Shown piece by piece: positions 52,446 to 60,958 of a stretch of 64,000 nucleotides of DNA. This DNA comes from Cellulomonas humilata. Its GTDB lineage: Bacteria > Actinomycetota > Actinomycetes > Actinomycetales > Cellulomonadaceae. The first letter of the stretch is position 1. Each line of letters begins with the position of its first letter. A program made the position numbers and the translations under genes. The stretch lies in contig NZ_JAUSVB010000002.1 in NCBI RefSeq assembly GCF_030814415.1, positions 248,001 to 312,000 on the forward strand, given 5' to 3'. Below the pieces are notes generated by a model. It was not told the origin of the DNA, made no database searches, and was given only the letters and a program-made list of their open reading frames with translations.

Positions 52446-53717
52446 TCAGGGGTACAGGCCGCGGATCTGGTGCGCCTCGGCGACGCGTCGGACCCCGATG
52501 GTCAGCGCCGCGTCGCGCAGCGAGATGCCCTCGGCGCTCGCCACGGCAGCGACCGCGCGGTGGGCCGTGACCATCCGGTGCTCCAGGCGGTCCTCGATCT
52601 CGCGCTCGGTCCACCAGTACGCCTGGTTCGCCTGCACCCACTCGAAGTACGACACGACGACACCACCGGCGTTGGCCAGGATGTCCGGCACGACGACGAC
52701 GCCGCGCTCCGCCAGCACGCGGTCGCCCTCATGCGTCGTCGGGCCGTTGGCGGCCTCGACGACCCACCGCGCCTTGACCCGGCCGGCCGCCTCGGCGTCC
52801 AGGACACCCTCGACGGCGGCCGGGATGAGCAGGTCGACGTCGAGCGCGAGGAGCTCGGTGTTGTCGATCGGCTCGCCGCCCTCGAAGCCGACCACGGTGC
52901 CGGTCACCGCGACGTGCCGCTCGAGCCCGGCGATGTCGAGGCCGTCGTTGTGCATGACGCCGCCCTGCTCGTCGCTGACCGCGACCACGCGGGTGCCCGC
53001 GTCGTGCAGGAAGCGGGAGGCGTGCGAGCCGACCTTGCCGAAGCCCTGCACCGCGGCGCTCACCTCGCGCAGCTGCACGCCCGCGTCACCCAGCGCGGCG
53101 GCCGCCGAGTGAACGACGCCACGCGACGTGGCGGTCGCGCGCCCGAGCGAGCCACCGACCGCGAGCGGCTTGCCCGTGGTGACCGCGGGGATGGTGTAGC
53201 CGAGGTTCACGGAGTAGGTGTCCATGACCCACGCCATGGTCTGCTCGTTGGTGCCGATGTCGGGCGCCATGATGTCCCGCTCGGGGCCGATGATCGGCAT
53301 GATCTCGCTGGTGTAGCGCCGGGTGACACGCTCGAGCTCGGCCTGGCTGTACAGCCGCGGGTCGATGGTGACGCCGCCCTTGGCACCGCCGTACGGCACG
53401 TCGACGACCGCACACTTCCAGGTCATCCACATGGCGAGCGCCCGCACCTCGTCGACGTCGACGCCGGCCGAGTAGCGCAGCCCGCCCTTGCCCGGGCCGC
53501 GGGAGATGTTGTGCTGCACGCGGTACCCGGTGAAGAGCTCGATCTCGCCGTCGTCCCGACGCAGGGGGACAGCGACGTTCATCTCGCGCCGGGGTGTGGC
53601 GAGCATGCGGTGGAGCCCCTCGGTATAGCCGAGGATCTCGACTGCACCGGCAAGCTGTGCCTTGGCGGTGGCGAGGGGCGTGGTCTGTTGCGGGGTCTCC
53701 GCTGTGAGGTCCGTCAC
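52446..53717 (-). CDS. gdhA: Glu/Leu/Phe/Val dehydrogenase (glutamate dehydrogenase)
   Basis: A 423-residue oxidative deaminase. Substrate-binding lysines are in G-P-G-K77-G-G-L-R, W-K101-C and the catalytic G-G-A-K113-G-G. The Rossmann domain carries V-Q-G-F-G-K-V-G-S. The subfamily suggests NAD-linked glutamate deamination to 2-oxoglutarate. I start at GTG 53717 (V-T-D-L-T-A-E-T); GTG 53738 is an alternative and neither has a ribosome site, so a leaderless message is possible. PutA, which makes glutamate from proline, is encoded nearby on the other strand. Confidence 0.87.
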   Translation of the reverse strand: MTDLTAETPQQTTPLATAKAQLAGAVEILGYTEGLHRMLATPRREMNVAVPLRRDDGEIELFTGYRVQHNISRGPGKGGLRYSAGVDVDEVRALAMWMTWKCAVVDVPYGGAKGGVTIDPRLYSQAELERVTRRYTSEIMPIIGPERDIMAPDIGTNEQTMAWVMDTYSVNLGYTIPAVTTGKPLAVGGSLGRATATSRGVVHSAAAALGDAGVQLREVSAAVQGFGKVGSHASRFLHDAGTRVVAVSDEQGGVMHNDGLDIAGLERHVAVTGTVVGFEGGEPIDNTELLALDVDLLIPAAVEGVLDAEAAGRVKARWVVEAANGPTTHEGDRVLAERGVVVVPDILANAGGVVVSYFEWVQANQAYWWTEREIEDRLEHRMVTAHRAVAAVASAEGISLRDAALTIGVRRVAEAHQIRGLYP

Positions 53718-53804
53718 GTGCACACTGTGGCATCCCACGGCGCTGCATCACGAGAGGACCGACAGGCGAGCCGGGCGTGTCCGACCTGCGGGCAGTGGAG
53801 CGTG

Positions 53805-54197
53805 TCAGCAGATCTGCGCGTCGTCGATCGGCTTCACGACGGAGCCGCCGAGGTGTCGCGAGTGCCGCGCCGGGACGAGGACGCACGTGCCGAACGTGCC
53901 GTTGAGGTAGACGGCCTTGACGAAGATGTCCGTCTGCCGGCAGTTGTAGACGCGCACCGTGTAGTACGTCGGGTGGTTGACGTAGACCCCGGTCAGCCAC
54001 TTGCAGAACTCCTCCTCGCCCTCGATCGTGGCGAAGGGCCGCACGACGCCTCCGGTGCCCGTCTGGACCTCGAGCAGCGCAGGGTCGAGGCGGTCGCCGG
54101 CGACGGACGGTTCGGCGGCGGCGATGCCGCCGCCGAGGAGGGTCAGGGCGCTCAGGACGGAGACGAGAGCGCGTCGGGTGCGGGCAGGTGTGCGCAT
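53805..54197 (-). CDS. small secreted protein with four cysteines, unknown function
   Basis: A 130-residue product. The N-terminal signal peptide (R-R-A-L-V-S-V-L-S-A-L-T-L-L-G) has probable cleavage near I-A-A-A-E. The mature part of about 100 residues has four cysteines (65, 86, 105, and 130 as the last residue), suggesting two disulfides. It also holds an aromatic-rich V-Y-V-N-H-P-T-Y-Y-T-V stretch. I do not recognise a family. It stands alone between glutamate dehydrogenase and PutA. The 217-bp gap to putA holds a TTGACA at 54325 without a good -10, and nothing else I can name. Confidence 0.62.
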   Translation of the reverse strand: MRTPARTRRALVSVLSALTLLGGGIAAAEPSVAGDRLDPALLEVQTGTGGVVRPFATIEGEEEFCKWLTGVYVNHPTYYTVRVYNCRQTDIFVKAVYLNGTFGTCVLVPARHSRHLGGSVVKPIDDAQIC

Positions 54198-54414
54198 GTG
54201 GCTTCCCTCGGGGTCGACGGTGGCGTCGGCTCGTCCGCCCCGCGGCGGACGGATGGTTCACCCTGACGACTGCCGAACGGGTGGTCAACCGGCATCCGGG
54301 CGACGGACGTCGCACGGAAGGCCCTTGACAGCCAGACTGAGCCCAGGCCGGACCCGGCCCACGAGCACACCGAGCTCGGCCGCGACCCGGCCGACCGGCG
54401 GACGAAGGAGCAGC

Positions 54415-57400
54415 ATGTCGACGACTGACGACGTCACCGAGGACGCGATCCGGCTGGCCCGGTCCTGGCTCTCGGCGACGGCGGAGGGCCAGACGGCCAA
54501 GGAACGGCGCACGACGGGGCGCTTGGCGGACCTCGTCGCGGACCCGGCAGGGCTCGAGCTCGCGGTGCGGTTCGTGGACCGTGTGGCTCGCCCGCAGGAC
54601 GTCCGGGTGGCTGCCCGGGAGCTCGCCGCTCTCACGTCGGGCGCAGCTGCGGGCTTCCTCGGCCCGCTCGACCGGGCGATGCTCGGGGTCGGGGCGCTCG
54701 TCGCGCCCGTGCTCCCCGACGTCGTCGTGCCGGCCGCCCGGCTGCGTCTGCGCAGCCTCGTCGGCCACCTGGTCGCCGACGACGGCCCCGGCCTGGCCGC
54801 GCACCTGGCGGCCACCCGCGCCGAGGGCTTCCGGCTCAACCTCAACCTGCTCGGTGAGGCCGTCCTGGGGGAGCGCGAGGCGGCCGCCCGGCTGGCGCGC
54901 GTGACGGCCCTGGTGGAGCGGCCCGACGTGGACTACGTGTCCGTCAAGGTGTCGGCGGTGGCCAGCCAGCTGTCCACGTGGGACACCGACGGCAGCGTGG
55001 AGCGCGTGGTCGAGAGGCTGCGCCCGCTGTACCTGACCGCGGCCCGGCACGGCACCTTCCTCAACCTCGACATGGAGGAGTACCGCGACCTCGCCCTCAC
55101 CGTGCGGGTGTTCGAGCGCCTCGTCTCGGACCCGGAGCTCCTGGGCGTCGAGGCGGGCATCGTGCTGCAGGCCTACCTGCCGGACGCCGCCGACGCCTTC
55201 GACGAGCTCACCCAGATCGCGACCGCCCGCCGCGCGGCCGGTGGTGCCCGCCTCAAGGTCCGCCTGGTCAAGGGTGCCAACCTGGCCATGGAGCAGGTGG
55301 AGGCCGAGCTGCACGGGTGGTCGCAGGCTCCGTACGGCTCGAAGGCGGACGTCGACGCGGCCTACCTGCGGCTGGTGGACCGGGCCCTCGACCCGGCCCG
55401 GACGGCCGCGCTGCGGGTCGGGATCGCCAGCCACAACCTGTTCCACGTCGCCGCGGCCCACCTGCTCGCGCAGCGGCGGGGCGTCAGCGAGGCGCTCGAC
55501 GTGGAGATGCTCCAGGGCATGGCGCCCGCGCAGGCGCGTGCCGTGCGCGACGAGGTCGGGGCAGTCCTGCTCTACACGCCGGTCGTCGCCCGGCACGACT
55601 TCGACGTCGCGATCTCCTACCTGGTGCGACGGCTCGAGGAGAACTCCGCGAGCCAGAACTTCCTGCACGCCCTCTTCGCGGAGGGTTCCGCGATGGACGC
55701 GCAGGAGGAGGCGTTCCGCGTCGCCCTCCGTGACCGGGACGAGCCGTCGACCGCGGCCCGGCGCACCGCGCGACCGTACGCCGACGCACCCGGGACGGGC
55801 CCCTTCGCCAACACCCCGGACACCGACCCGGCCGTCGCGGTGGCGCGCGTCTGGGCGCAGAGCCTCGTCGACCGGGACGTGCCGGTACCGCCCGGCGCGG
55901 TCACGGTGTCCACGGCGGCGGAGGTCGACGCGATCGTCGCGCGTGCCGTCTCGGCGCAGCCCGCGTGGGCCGCGACGCAGCCCGCGGACCGTGCTCGGGT
56001 GCTGCACGCCGTCGCGGTCGCCCTGGAGGACGCGCGGGCGGACCTCGTCGCGACGATGGTCCACGAGACCGGCAAGACCGTCGCGGAGGCCGACCCGGAG
56101 GTGAGCGAGGCGGTCGACTTCGCCCGCTACTACGCCGACCGTGCGGCCGACCTCGCCGACGGCGTCGTCCCCGGCGCCGTGCACCGGCCGGCAGGGCTGA
56201 CCGTGGTCACGCCCCCGTGGAACTTCCCCGTCGCGATCCCGGTCGGCTCGGTCCTGGCCTCCCTCGCCGCGGGCAGCCCGGTGCTGGTCAAGCCGGCGCC
56301 GCAGGCACCGCGGTGCGGGCAGGTCGCGATGGCCGCGATCCAGCGCGGTCTCGACGATGCCGGCGCGCCCGGCGGCATCCTCACGGTCGTGCTGAGCCCC
56401 GAGGGTGACGTCGGACGCCGGCTCGTCGCCCACCCGGACGTCGCCCGCGTCGTCCTCACGGGCTCCATCGAGACCGCGCAGCTGTTCGCCGGCTGGCGGG
56501 CCGACCTCGACGTCCTGGCCGAGACCTCCGGCAAGAACGCCCTGGTCATCACGCCGTCCGCGGACGTGGACCTCGCGGTCGCCGACCTGGTGCGCTCCGC
56601 GTTCGGGCATGCCGGGCAGAAGTGCTCCGCGGCGTCGCTGGCGATCCTCGTCGGCTCCGCGGGCCGTTCCGACCGGCTGCGCCGCCAGCTGGCCGACGCC
56701 GTGGCGTCGCTGCGCGTCGGGCCCGCGACCGACCTGGGCACGGCCGTCGGGCCGCTGACCGAGCCGGCGTCCGGCAAGCTCCTGCGCGCCCTGACCACCC
56801 TCGACCCGGGGGAGTCGTGGCTGGTCGCCCCGCGGAAGCTCGACGACGAGGGCCGGCTGTGGAGCCCCGGCGTGAAGTTCGGCGTCGCGCCCGGGTCGTG
56901 GTTCCACACCACGGAGTGCTTCGGACCGGTCCTCGGGATCATGCGCGTCGAGACGCTCGACGAGGCGATCGACCTGCAGAACGCCGTCGCCTTCGGTCTC
57001 ACCGGCGGGCTGCACTCGCTCGACGAGGCCGAGATCGACCACTGGCTGGAGCGCGTCGAGGTCGGCAACGCCTACATCAACCGGCACATCACCGGGGCGA
57101 TCGTGCAGCGCCAGCCGTTCGGCGGCTGGAAGGCCTCCACGGTCGGTCCCGGCGCCAAGGCCGGTGGCCCCCACTACGTCGCGCAGATCGGCGACTGGCA
57201 GGACTCCGCCGACGTCCCGCAGGACGACGCCGCCTGGCTCGCCTGGGCGCAGGACGACGATGCGCGCGTGTGGGCGGACGAGCTCTCGCGCGAGCACGAC
57301 CCGTCGGGCTTGCGAGTCGAGGCCAACGTCCTGCGCTACCGGCGGGTGCCGCAGCTCACCGTCCGGACCGGCTCCGACGCGCCGGCCCGGGAGGTCGACC

Positions 57401-57696
57401 GGGTGTGCCACGCCGCACGGACCGCCGGGGTCCGCGTGACCGTGAGCGATGTGTCCGGCGAGTCCCACGAGGCGTTCGCCGCGCGGGTCCGCTCCGGCGG
57501 CGTGACCGGCCGCGTCCGCGTGGTCGGGTCGGCACCCGGCCTGCGCGAGGCCGCGGCGACCCGCGTCGGCGAGGTCACCGTGCTCGACGGACCCGTGCTC
57601 GCCTCCGGCGCGCGGGAGCTGCTCACGGTCGTGCGCGAGCAGGCGGTGAGCCGGACGCTGCACCGCTTCGGGCACGTCCCGCCGACGAGGGACTGA
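54415..57696 (+). CDS. putA: bifunctional proline dehydrogenase / glutamate-semialdehyde dehydrogenase
   Basis: A 1093-residue PutA-type enzyme without the DNA-binding domain of enteric PutA. The FAD-dependent proline dehydrogenase barrel covers about 100-430 (L-N-L-N-L-L-G-E-A, R-L-V-K-G-A-N, Q-A-Y-L-P). The aldehyde dehydrogenase covers about 480-960, with Glu703 (A-E-T-S-G-K-N) and nucleophile Cys737 (A-G-Q-K-C-S-A-A-S), and N-F-P-V-A-I-P upstream. A C-terminal tail of about 130 residues completes it. It oxidises proline to glutamate, channelling the intermediate. It starts at ATG 54415 with GAAGGAG four bases upstream. Confidence 0.93.
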   Translation: MSTTDDVTEDAIRLARSWLSATAEGQTAKERRTTGRLADLVADPAGLELAVRFVDRVARPQDVRVAARELAALTSGAAAGFLGPLDRAMLGVGALVAPVLPDVVVPAARLRLRSLVGHLVADDGPGLAAHLAATRAEGFRLNLNLLGEAVLGEREAAARLARVTALVERPDVDYVSVKVSAVASQLSTWDTDGSVERVVERLRPLYLTAARHGTFLNLDMEEYRDLALTVRVFERLVSDPELLGVEAGIVLQAYLPDAADAFDELTQIATARRAAGGARLKVRLVKGANLAMEQVEAELHGWSQAPYGSKADVDAAYLRLVDRALDPARTAALRVGIASHNLFHVAAAHLLAQRRGVSEALDVEMLQGMAPAQARAVRDEVGAVLLYTPVVARHDFDVAISYLVRRLEENSASQNFLHALFAEGSAMDAQEEAFRVALRDRDEPSTAARRTARPYADAPGTGPFANTPDTDPAVAVARVWAQSLVDRDVPVPPGAVTVSTAAEVDAIVARAVSAQPAWAATQPADRARVLHAVAVALEDARADLVATMVHETGKTVAEADPEVSEAVDFARYYADRAADLADGVVPGAVHRPAGLTVVTPPWNFPVAIPVGSVLASLAAGSPVLVKPAPQAPRCGQVAMAAIQRGLDDAGAPGGILTVVLSPEGDVGRRLVAHPDVARVVLTGSIETAQLFAGWRADLDVLAETSGKNALVITPSADVDLAVADLVRSAFGHAGQKCSAASLAILVGSAGRSDRLRRQLADAVASLRVGPATDLGTAVGPLTEPASGKLLRALTTLDPGESWLVAPRKLDDEGRLWSPGVKFGVAPGSWFHTTECFGPVLGIMRVETLDEAIDLQNAVAFGLTGGLHSLDEAEIDHWLERVEVGNAYINRHITGAIVQRQPFGGWKASTVGPGAKAGGPHYVAQIGDWQDSADVPQDDAAWLAWAQDDDARVWADELSREHDPSGLRVEANVLRYRRVPQLTVRTGSDAPAREVDRVCHAARTAGVRVTVSDVSGESHEAFAARVRSGGVTGRVRVVGSAPGLREAAATRVGEVTVLDGPVLASGARELLTVVREQAVSRTLHRFGHVPPTRD

Positions 57697-57701
57697 CGAT
57701 G

Positions 57702-57742
57702 CGCAGAGGGCCCGGTGGACGATGTCCACCGGGCCCTCTGCG
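57702..57742. terminator. bidirectional terminator between putA and cebR
   Basis: A perfect 19-bp stem (57702-57720 and 57724-57742) with a 3-nt GAT loop starts 5 bp after the putA stop and ends 11 bp before the cebR stop. It is the strongest hairpin in the window. Confidence 0.88.
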
Positions 57743-57753
57743 TCTGCCAGGTT

Positions 57754-58794
57754 CTACGCCGAGGCGCGGATGACCAGCTCGGGAGCGAAGATCAGCGGCG
57801 GCGACGCCGGTGCGCCGTTCAGCTGGTCGAGGAGACGCGCACCCGCGGCCCGGGCCATCGCGACGACCGGCTGGATCACGCTGGTCAGCGGGGGAGTGGT
57901 CGACGCCGCGACCCCGAGGTTGTCGTACCCGACCACCGCGATGTCGCCGGGGACCTCCTTGCCGTGCTCCGCCAGCACGCTGAGCGCTCCGGCCGCCATC
58001 AGGTCGGAGGCGATGAAGATCGCGTCGACATCAGGGAACTTCGCGAGCAGCTCGCGCGCCGCGATGGTGCCGGACGCCATCGTGAAGTCCCCGCGCACGA
58101 CCGCGTCGTCCGACATGCCCGCCGCGCGGATCGCGTTGCGCCAGCCGGTGAGCCGGTCGATGCCGGCCGACATGTCCGCCGGACCGGCGATCGTCGCGAT
58201 GCGACGGCAGCCCCGGTCGATGAGGTGCTGGGTGGCCAGCCGGCCGCCCTCGACGTTGTCGGTGTCGACGTACTGCACGTCGCGCTCGTCCGCGGAGAGC
58301 GGTCGGCCGACGAACACGTTCGGCACCCGGGAGAGCTGCAGCGCCCGGTCGAGCTCGTCGTTCGCGTGGTGCGACACGACGATCGCGCCGTCGACGTGAC
58401 CGTTGCGCAGGTAGCGGACGGTGCGCTCGCTCTCACCCGGGCGGGCGATGACGAGCACGACCTGCATGTCCGAGTCGGCGAGCGAGGAGCTCAGGCCGTT
58501 CAGGGTGCCCGCGAAGAACGGGTCGGACAGCACGCGCTCGTCGGGCTCGGGCACCACGAGGGCGATCGAGTCCGTGCGCTTGGTGACCAGAGAGCGTGCG
58601 GCGCGGTTCGGGGTGTACCCGAGATCGGTCACCGCAGCCTCGACCGAGGCGAGCGCCTCGGGAGACACGCGCAGACCGCCGTTGATGGCGCGGGAGGCTG
58701 TTGAGCGTGAGACACCGGCGCGCTCGGCGACCTGCTCGAGCGTCGGCGCGGCGGGCCGCGCGGGGTCCACGTGGACCGGGATGTTGTCGACCAC
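57754..58794 (-). CDS. cebR: LacI-family repressor of the cellobiose-type operon
   Basis: A 346-residue LacI-type regulator. The N-terminal arm is followed by the DNA-binding domain (T-L-E-Q-V-A-E-R-A-G-V-S-R-S-T-A-S-R-A-I-N-G, about 18-42). The effector domain has D-I-A-V-V-G-Y-D-N and T-S-V-I-Q-P. Its position after a cellobiose-type ABC operon, and CebR-like boxes in front of that operon, support the CebR/CelR assignment. The start is GTG 58794 with GGAGGG ten bases upstream. It is transcribed in the same direction as the ABC genes but separated by a strong hairpin. Confidence 0.83.
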   Translation of the reverse strand: MVDNIPVHVDPARPAAPTLEQVAERAGVSRSTASRAINGGLRVSPEALASVEAAVTDLGYTPNRAARSLVTKRTDSIALVVPEPDERVLSDPFFAGTLNGLSSSLADSDMQVVLVIARPGESERTVRYLRNGHVDGAIVVSHHANDELDRALQLSRVPNVFVGRPLSADERDVQYVDTDNVEGGRLATQHLIDRGCRRIATIAGPADMSAGIDRLTGWRNAIRAAGMSDDAVVRGDFTMASGTIAARELLAKFPDVDAIFIASDLMAAGALSVLAEHGKEVPGDIAVVGYDNLGVAASTTPPLTSVIQPVVAMARAAGARLLDQLNGAPASPPLIFAPELVIRASA

Positions 58795-58846
58795 CGTTGG
58801 TCTTCCCTCCTGTGGCTGCCGGAGCAGCGATGACGAGCTGGTGATG

Positions 58847-58883
58847 GGAAAGGCGGGGTGCTCGGGGAGCACCCCGCCTTTCC
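58847..58883 (-). terminator. terminator between the ABC operon and cebR
   Basis: Perfect 16-bp arms (58847-58862 and 58868-58883) around CGGGG lie 69 bp past the last permease stop and ahead of the cebR start. Confidence 0.8.
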
Positions 58884-58951
58884 ATCGACCGGGTTTCTGC
58901 CACGGTCAGGGGACCATGGACGCCCGGGGCGTGCCAGACAGTGTGCGCGGA

Positions 58952-59866
58952 TCAGCCCTTGACGGCACCCTGCATGATGCCGGCGACCAGCTGACGGCCG
59001 GCGATGAAGAACAGGATGATGAGCGGGATCGTCGAGATCGTGACGCCCGCCATGATCAGCGACATGTCCTTGAAGTACGACGCCTGGAGCAGCTGGATGG
59101 CCACCGGCAGCGTCGGGTTCTGCGGTCCGAGGACGATGAACGGCCAGAAGAAGTTCGTCCACGAGGCGACGAACGTGAACAGGCCGAGCATGACGGCCGC
59201 CGGGCGCGCCGCCGGGAGGGCGATGTGCCAGAACGTCCGGATCATCGACGCACCGTCGACGCGGGCTGCCTCGACGAGCTCGTAGGGCAGGGCCGCCTCG
59301 AGGTACTGCGTCATCCAGAACACACCGAACGCGGTGACCAGACCCGGGACGATGACGGCGATGAGCTTGCCGGTCCACCCGAGCTGCGACATGAGGATGA
59401 ACAGCGGGACGATGCCCAGCTGCGTCGGCACGGCCGTGGTGGCGATGACGAACACGAGCAGGGCGTTGCGGCCACGGAAGCGCAGCTTGGAGAACGAGAA
59501 CCCGGCCAGCGTCGAGAACAGCACCACGGACAGCGCCGTGATCGTCCCGACGATGATCGAGTTGCCGAGCGCCTTCCAGAACTGGATCTCGCCGTTCAGC
59601 ACCTTGCCGACGTTGGTGAAGAACTCGCCCTGGGGGATCAGCGACGGGATCGGGTTCTGTGCGATGTACGCCGAGTTCGCCGAGGCGAGCAGGAACGCGT
59701 AGTACAGGGGTGCGATCGCCAGGACGATCGCGACCGAGACCAGCGTGTACGTGACCCAGCCCGGCCGACGGTCGGAACCGGCGGCCGTCGAGCGGCTGCG
59801 CCCGGCTGAGCGGGCGGCACCACGGCCGGCGGTCTGCCGGATGACCGGCAGGGAGGGGGCGCTCAT
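58952..59866 (-). CDS. cebG: sugar ABC transporter permease (CebG type)
   Basis: A 304-residue inner-membrane permease with a charged N-terminal tail of about 35 residues, six spans and the coupling-loop motif L-V-E-A-A-R-V-D-G-A-S-M-I-R-T-F. The ending Q-G-A-V-K-G is typical of CUT1 permeases. It works with CebF and the lipoprotein CebE in disaccharide uptake. Its ATG overlaps the stop of the preceding permease gene (59863-59866). No ATPase is encoded nearby. Confidence 0.86.
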   Translation of the reverse strand: MSAPSLPVIRQTAGRGAARSAGRSRSTAAGSDRRPGWVTYTLVSVAIVLAIAPLYYAFLLASANSAYIAQNPIPSLIPQGEFFTNVGKVLNGEIQFWKALGNSIIVGTITALSVVLFSTLAGFSFSKLRFRGRNALLVFVIATTAVPTQLGIVPLFILMSQLGWTGKLIAVIVPGLVTAFGVFWMTQYLEAALPYELVEAARVDGASMIRTFWHIALPAARPAAVMLGLFTFVASWTNFFWPFIVLGPQNPTLPVAIQLLQASYFKDMSLIMAGVTISTIPLIILFFIAGRQLVAGIMQGAVKG

Positions 59867-60870
59867 CGGGAAACCTTCTTCCGCTTGGTCGTCGACGTCT
59901 CGGACGAGATCTTCCGCGTGATCGAGAAGTTGATCAGGCCGATGACGACGATGATGAGGAACAGGATCCAGGCGACCGCGGACGCACGTCCGAAGCTCTT
60001 CTGGTTACCCCAACCAAGCTCGTAGATGTACATGGTCGTCGTCATCCACTGGCGGCTCGGGCCACCCTGACCGATCTGGTCGAACAGACGCGGCTCGTCG
60101 AAGATCTGCAGGCCACCGATCGTCGAGGTGATGACCACGAAGATGATCGTCGGGCGCAGCATCGGCACGGTGACGGAGAAGAACTGGCGGACTCGCGTGG
60201 CGCCGTCCAGGACGGCAGCCTCGTAGAGGTCCTTCGGGATGGCCTGCATCGCGGCGAGCAGGATCAGCGTGTTGTAGCCGGTCCACCGGAAGTCGACCAT
60301 CGTCGCGATCGCGATGTGGCTGGGCAGGACCTGCGCGTGCCAGCCGATCGGGTCGATCCCGATGTAGCCGAGCACCGTGTTGATGAGGCCGGACTTGTCG
60401 GCGAAGAGCTTGCCGAAGATGAGGCTGACCGCGACGGGCGCCACGACGTAGGGCAGGAGAACGCCCATCCGCCAGAAGGTGCGCGCGCGCAGGTTCGCGT
60501 CGAGGAGCGCCGCGAGCACGATCGCGATGACCAGCTGGGGGACCGTCGACAGGAAGAAGATGCTGAAGGTGTTCCGCAGGCTCTTCCAGAAGTTGGGCTC
60601 CTGGACGACGAACACGTAGTTCTCGAGGCCGACGAAGGCACCCTTGCCGCCGATCAGGTTCCAGTCGTGCACCGACACGTAGGCCGTGTACACGAGCGGG
60701 AACAGGCCCGTGAGAGCAAACAGGATGAAGAACGGCGAGATGTAGAGGTAGGGCGAGACCTTGACATCCCAGCGACCGAGGGTCTGGCTGAAGCCGATCC
60801 GGCGCGGGTTGCGCTCAGGGTCAGGGAGCCGACCACTGTCGAGCTGAGGTGGGGTGGTGGAGGTAGCCAT
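59863..60870 (-). CDS. cebF: sugar ABC transporter permease (CebF type)
   Basis: A 335-residue CUT1 permease with six spans and the coupling loop L-Y-E-A-A-V-L-D-G-A-T-R-V-R-Q-F-F. S-P-Y-L-Y-I-S-P-F-F-I-L-F opens TM1. It ends in a basic tail (T-T-K-R-K-K-V-S-R). It is the second gene of the operon, preceded by an intercistronic hairpin and coupled to cebG by ATGA. Confidence 0.86.
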   Translation of the reverse strand: MATSTTPPQLDSGRLPDPERNPRRIGFSQTLGRWDVKVSPYLYISPFFILFALTGLFPLVYTAYVSVHDWNLIGGKGAFVGLENYVFVVQEPNFWKSLRNTFSIFFLSTVPQLVIAIVLAALLDANLRARTFWRMGVLLPYVVAPVAVSLIFGKLFADKSGLINTVLGYIGIDPIGWHAQVLPSHIAIATMVDFRWTGYNTLILLAAMQAIPKDLYEAAVLDGATRVRQFFSVTVPMLRPTIIFVVITSTIGGLQIFDEPRLFDQIGQGGPSRQWMTTTMYIYELGWGNQKSFGRASAVAWILFLIIVVIGLINFSITRKISSETSTTKRKKVSR

Positions 60871-60910
60871 CAGGTGTCCTTCGTGGCGGTGGTCAGGAGC
60901 CTACGCTGGC

Positions 60911-60948
60911 AGGGCCGGGCCGATGGATTGACCCATCGGCCCGGCCCT
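60911..60948 (-). promoter_or_regulatory. intercistronic hairpin between cebE and cebF
   Basis: Perfect 16-bp arms (60911-60926 and 60933-60948) with a 6-nt loop start 11 bp after the binding-protein stop. The placement is the same as in the maltose operon. Confidence 0.75.
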
Positions 60949-60958
60949 GTGGCGTGCG

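Noticed and set aside
53086-57729. A 1547-codon open frame on the minus strand
   Set aside because: It is antisense to putA and continues through the secreted-protein gene. Its product is His/Arg/Gly-rich without domains, and it is a by-product of third-position GC.
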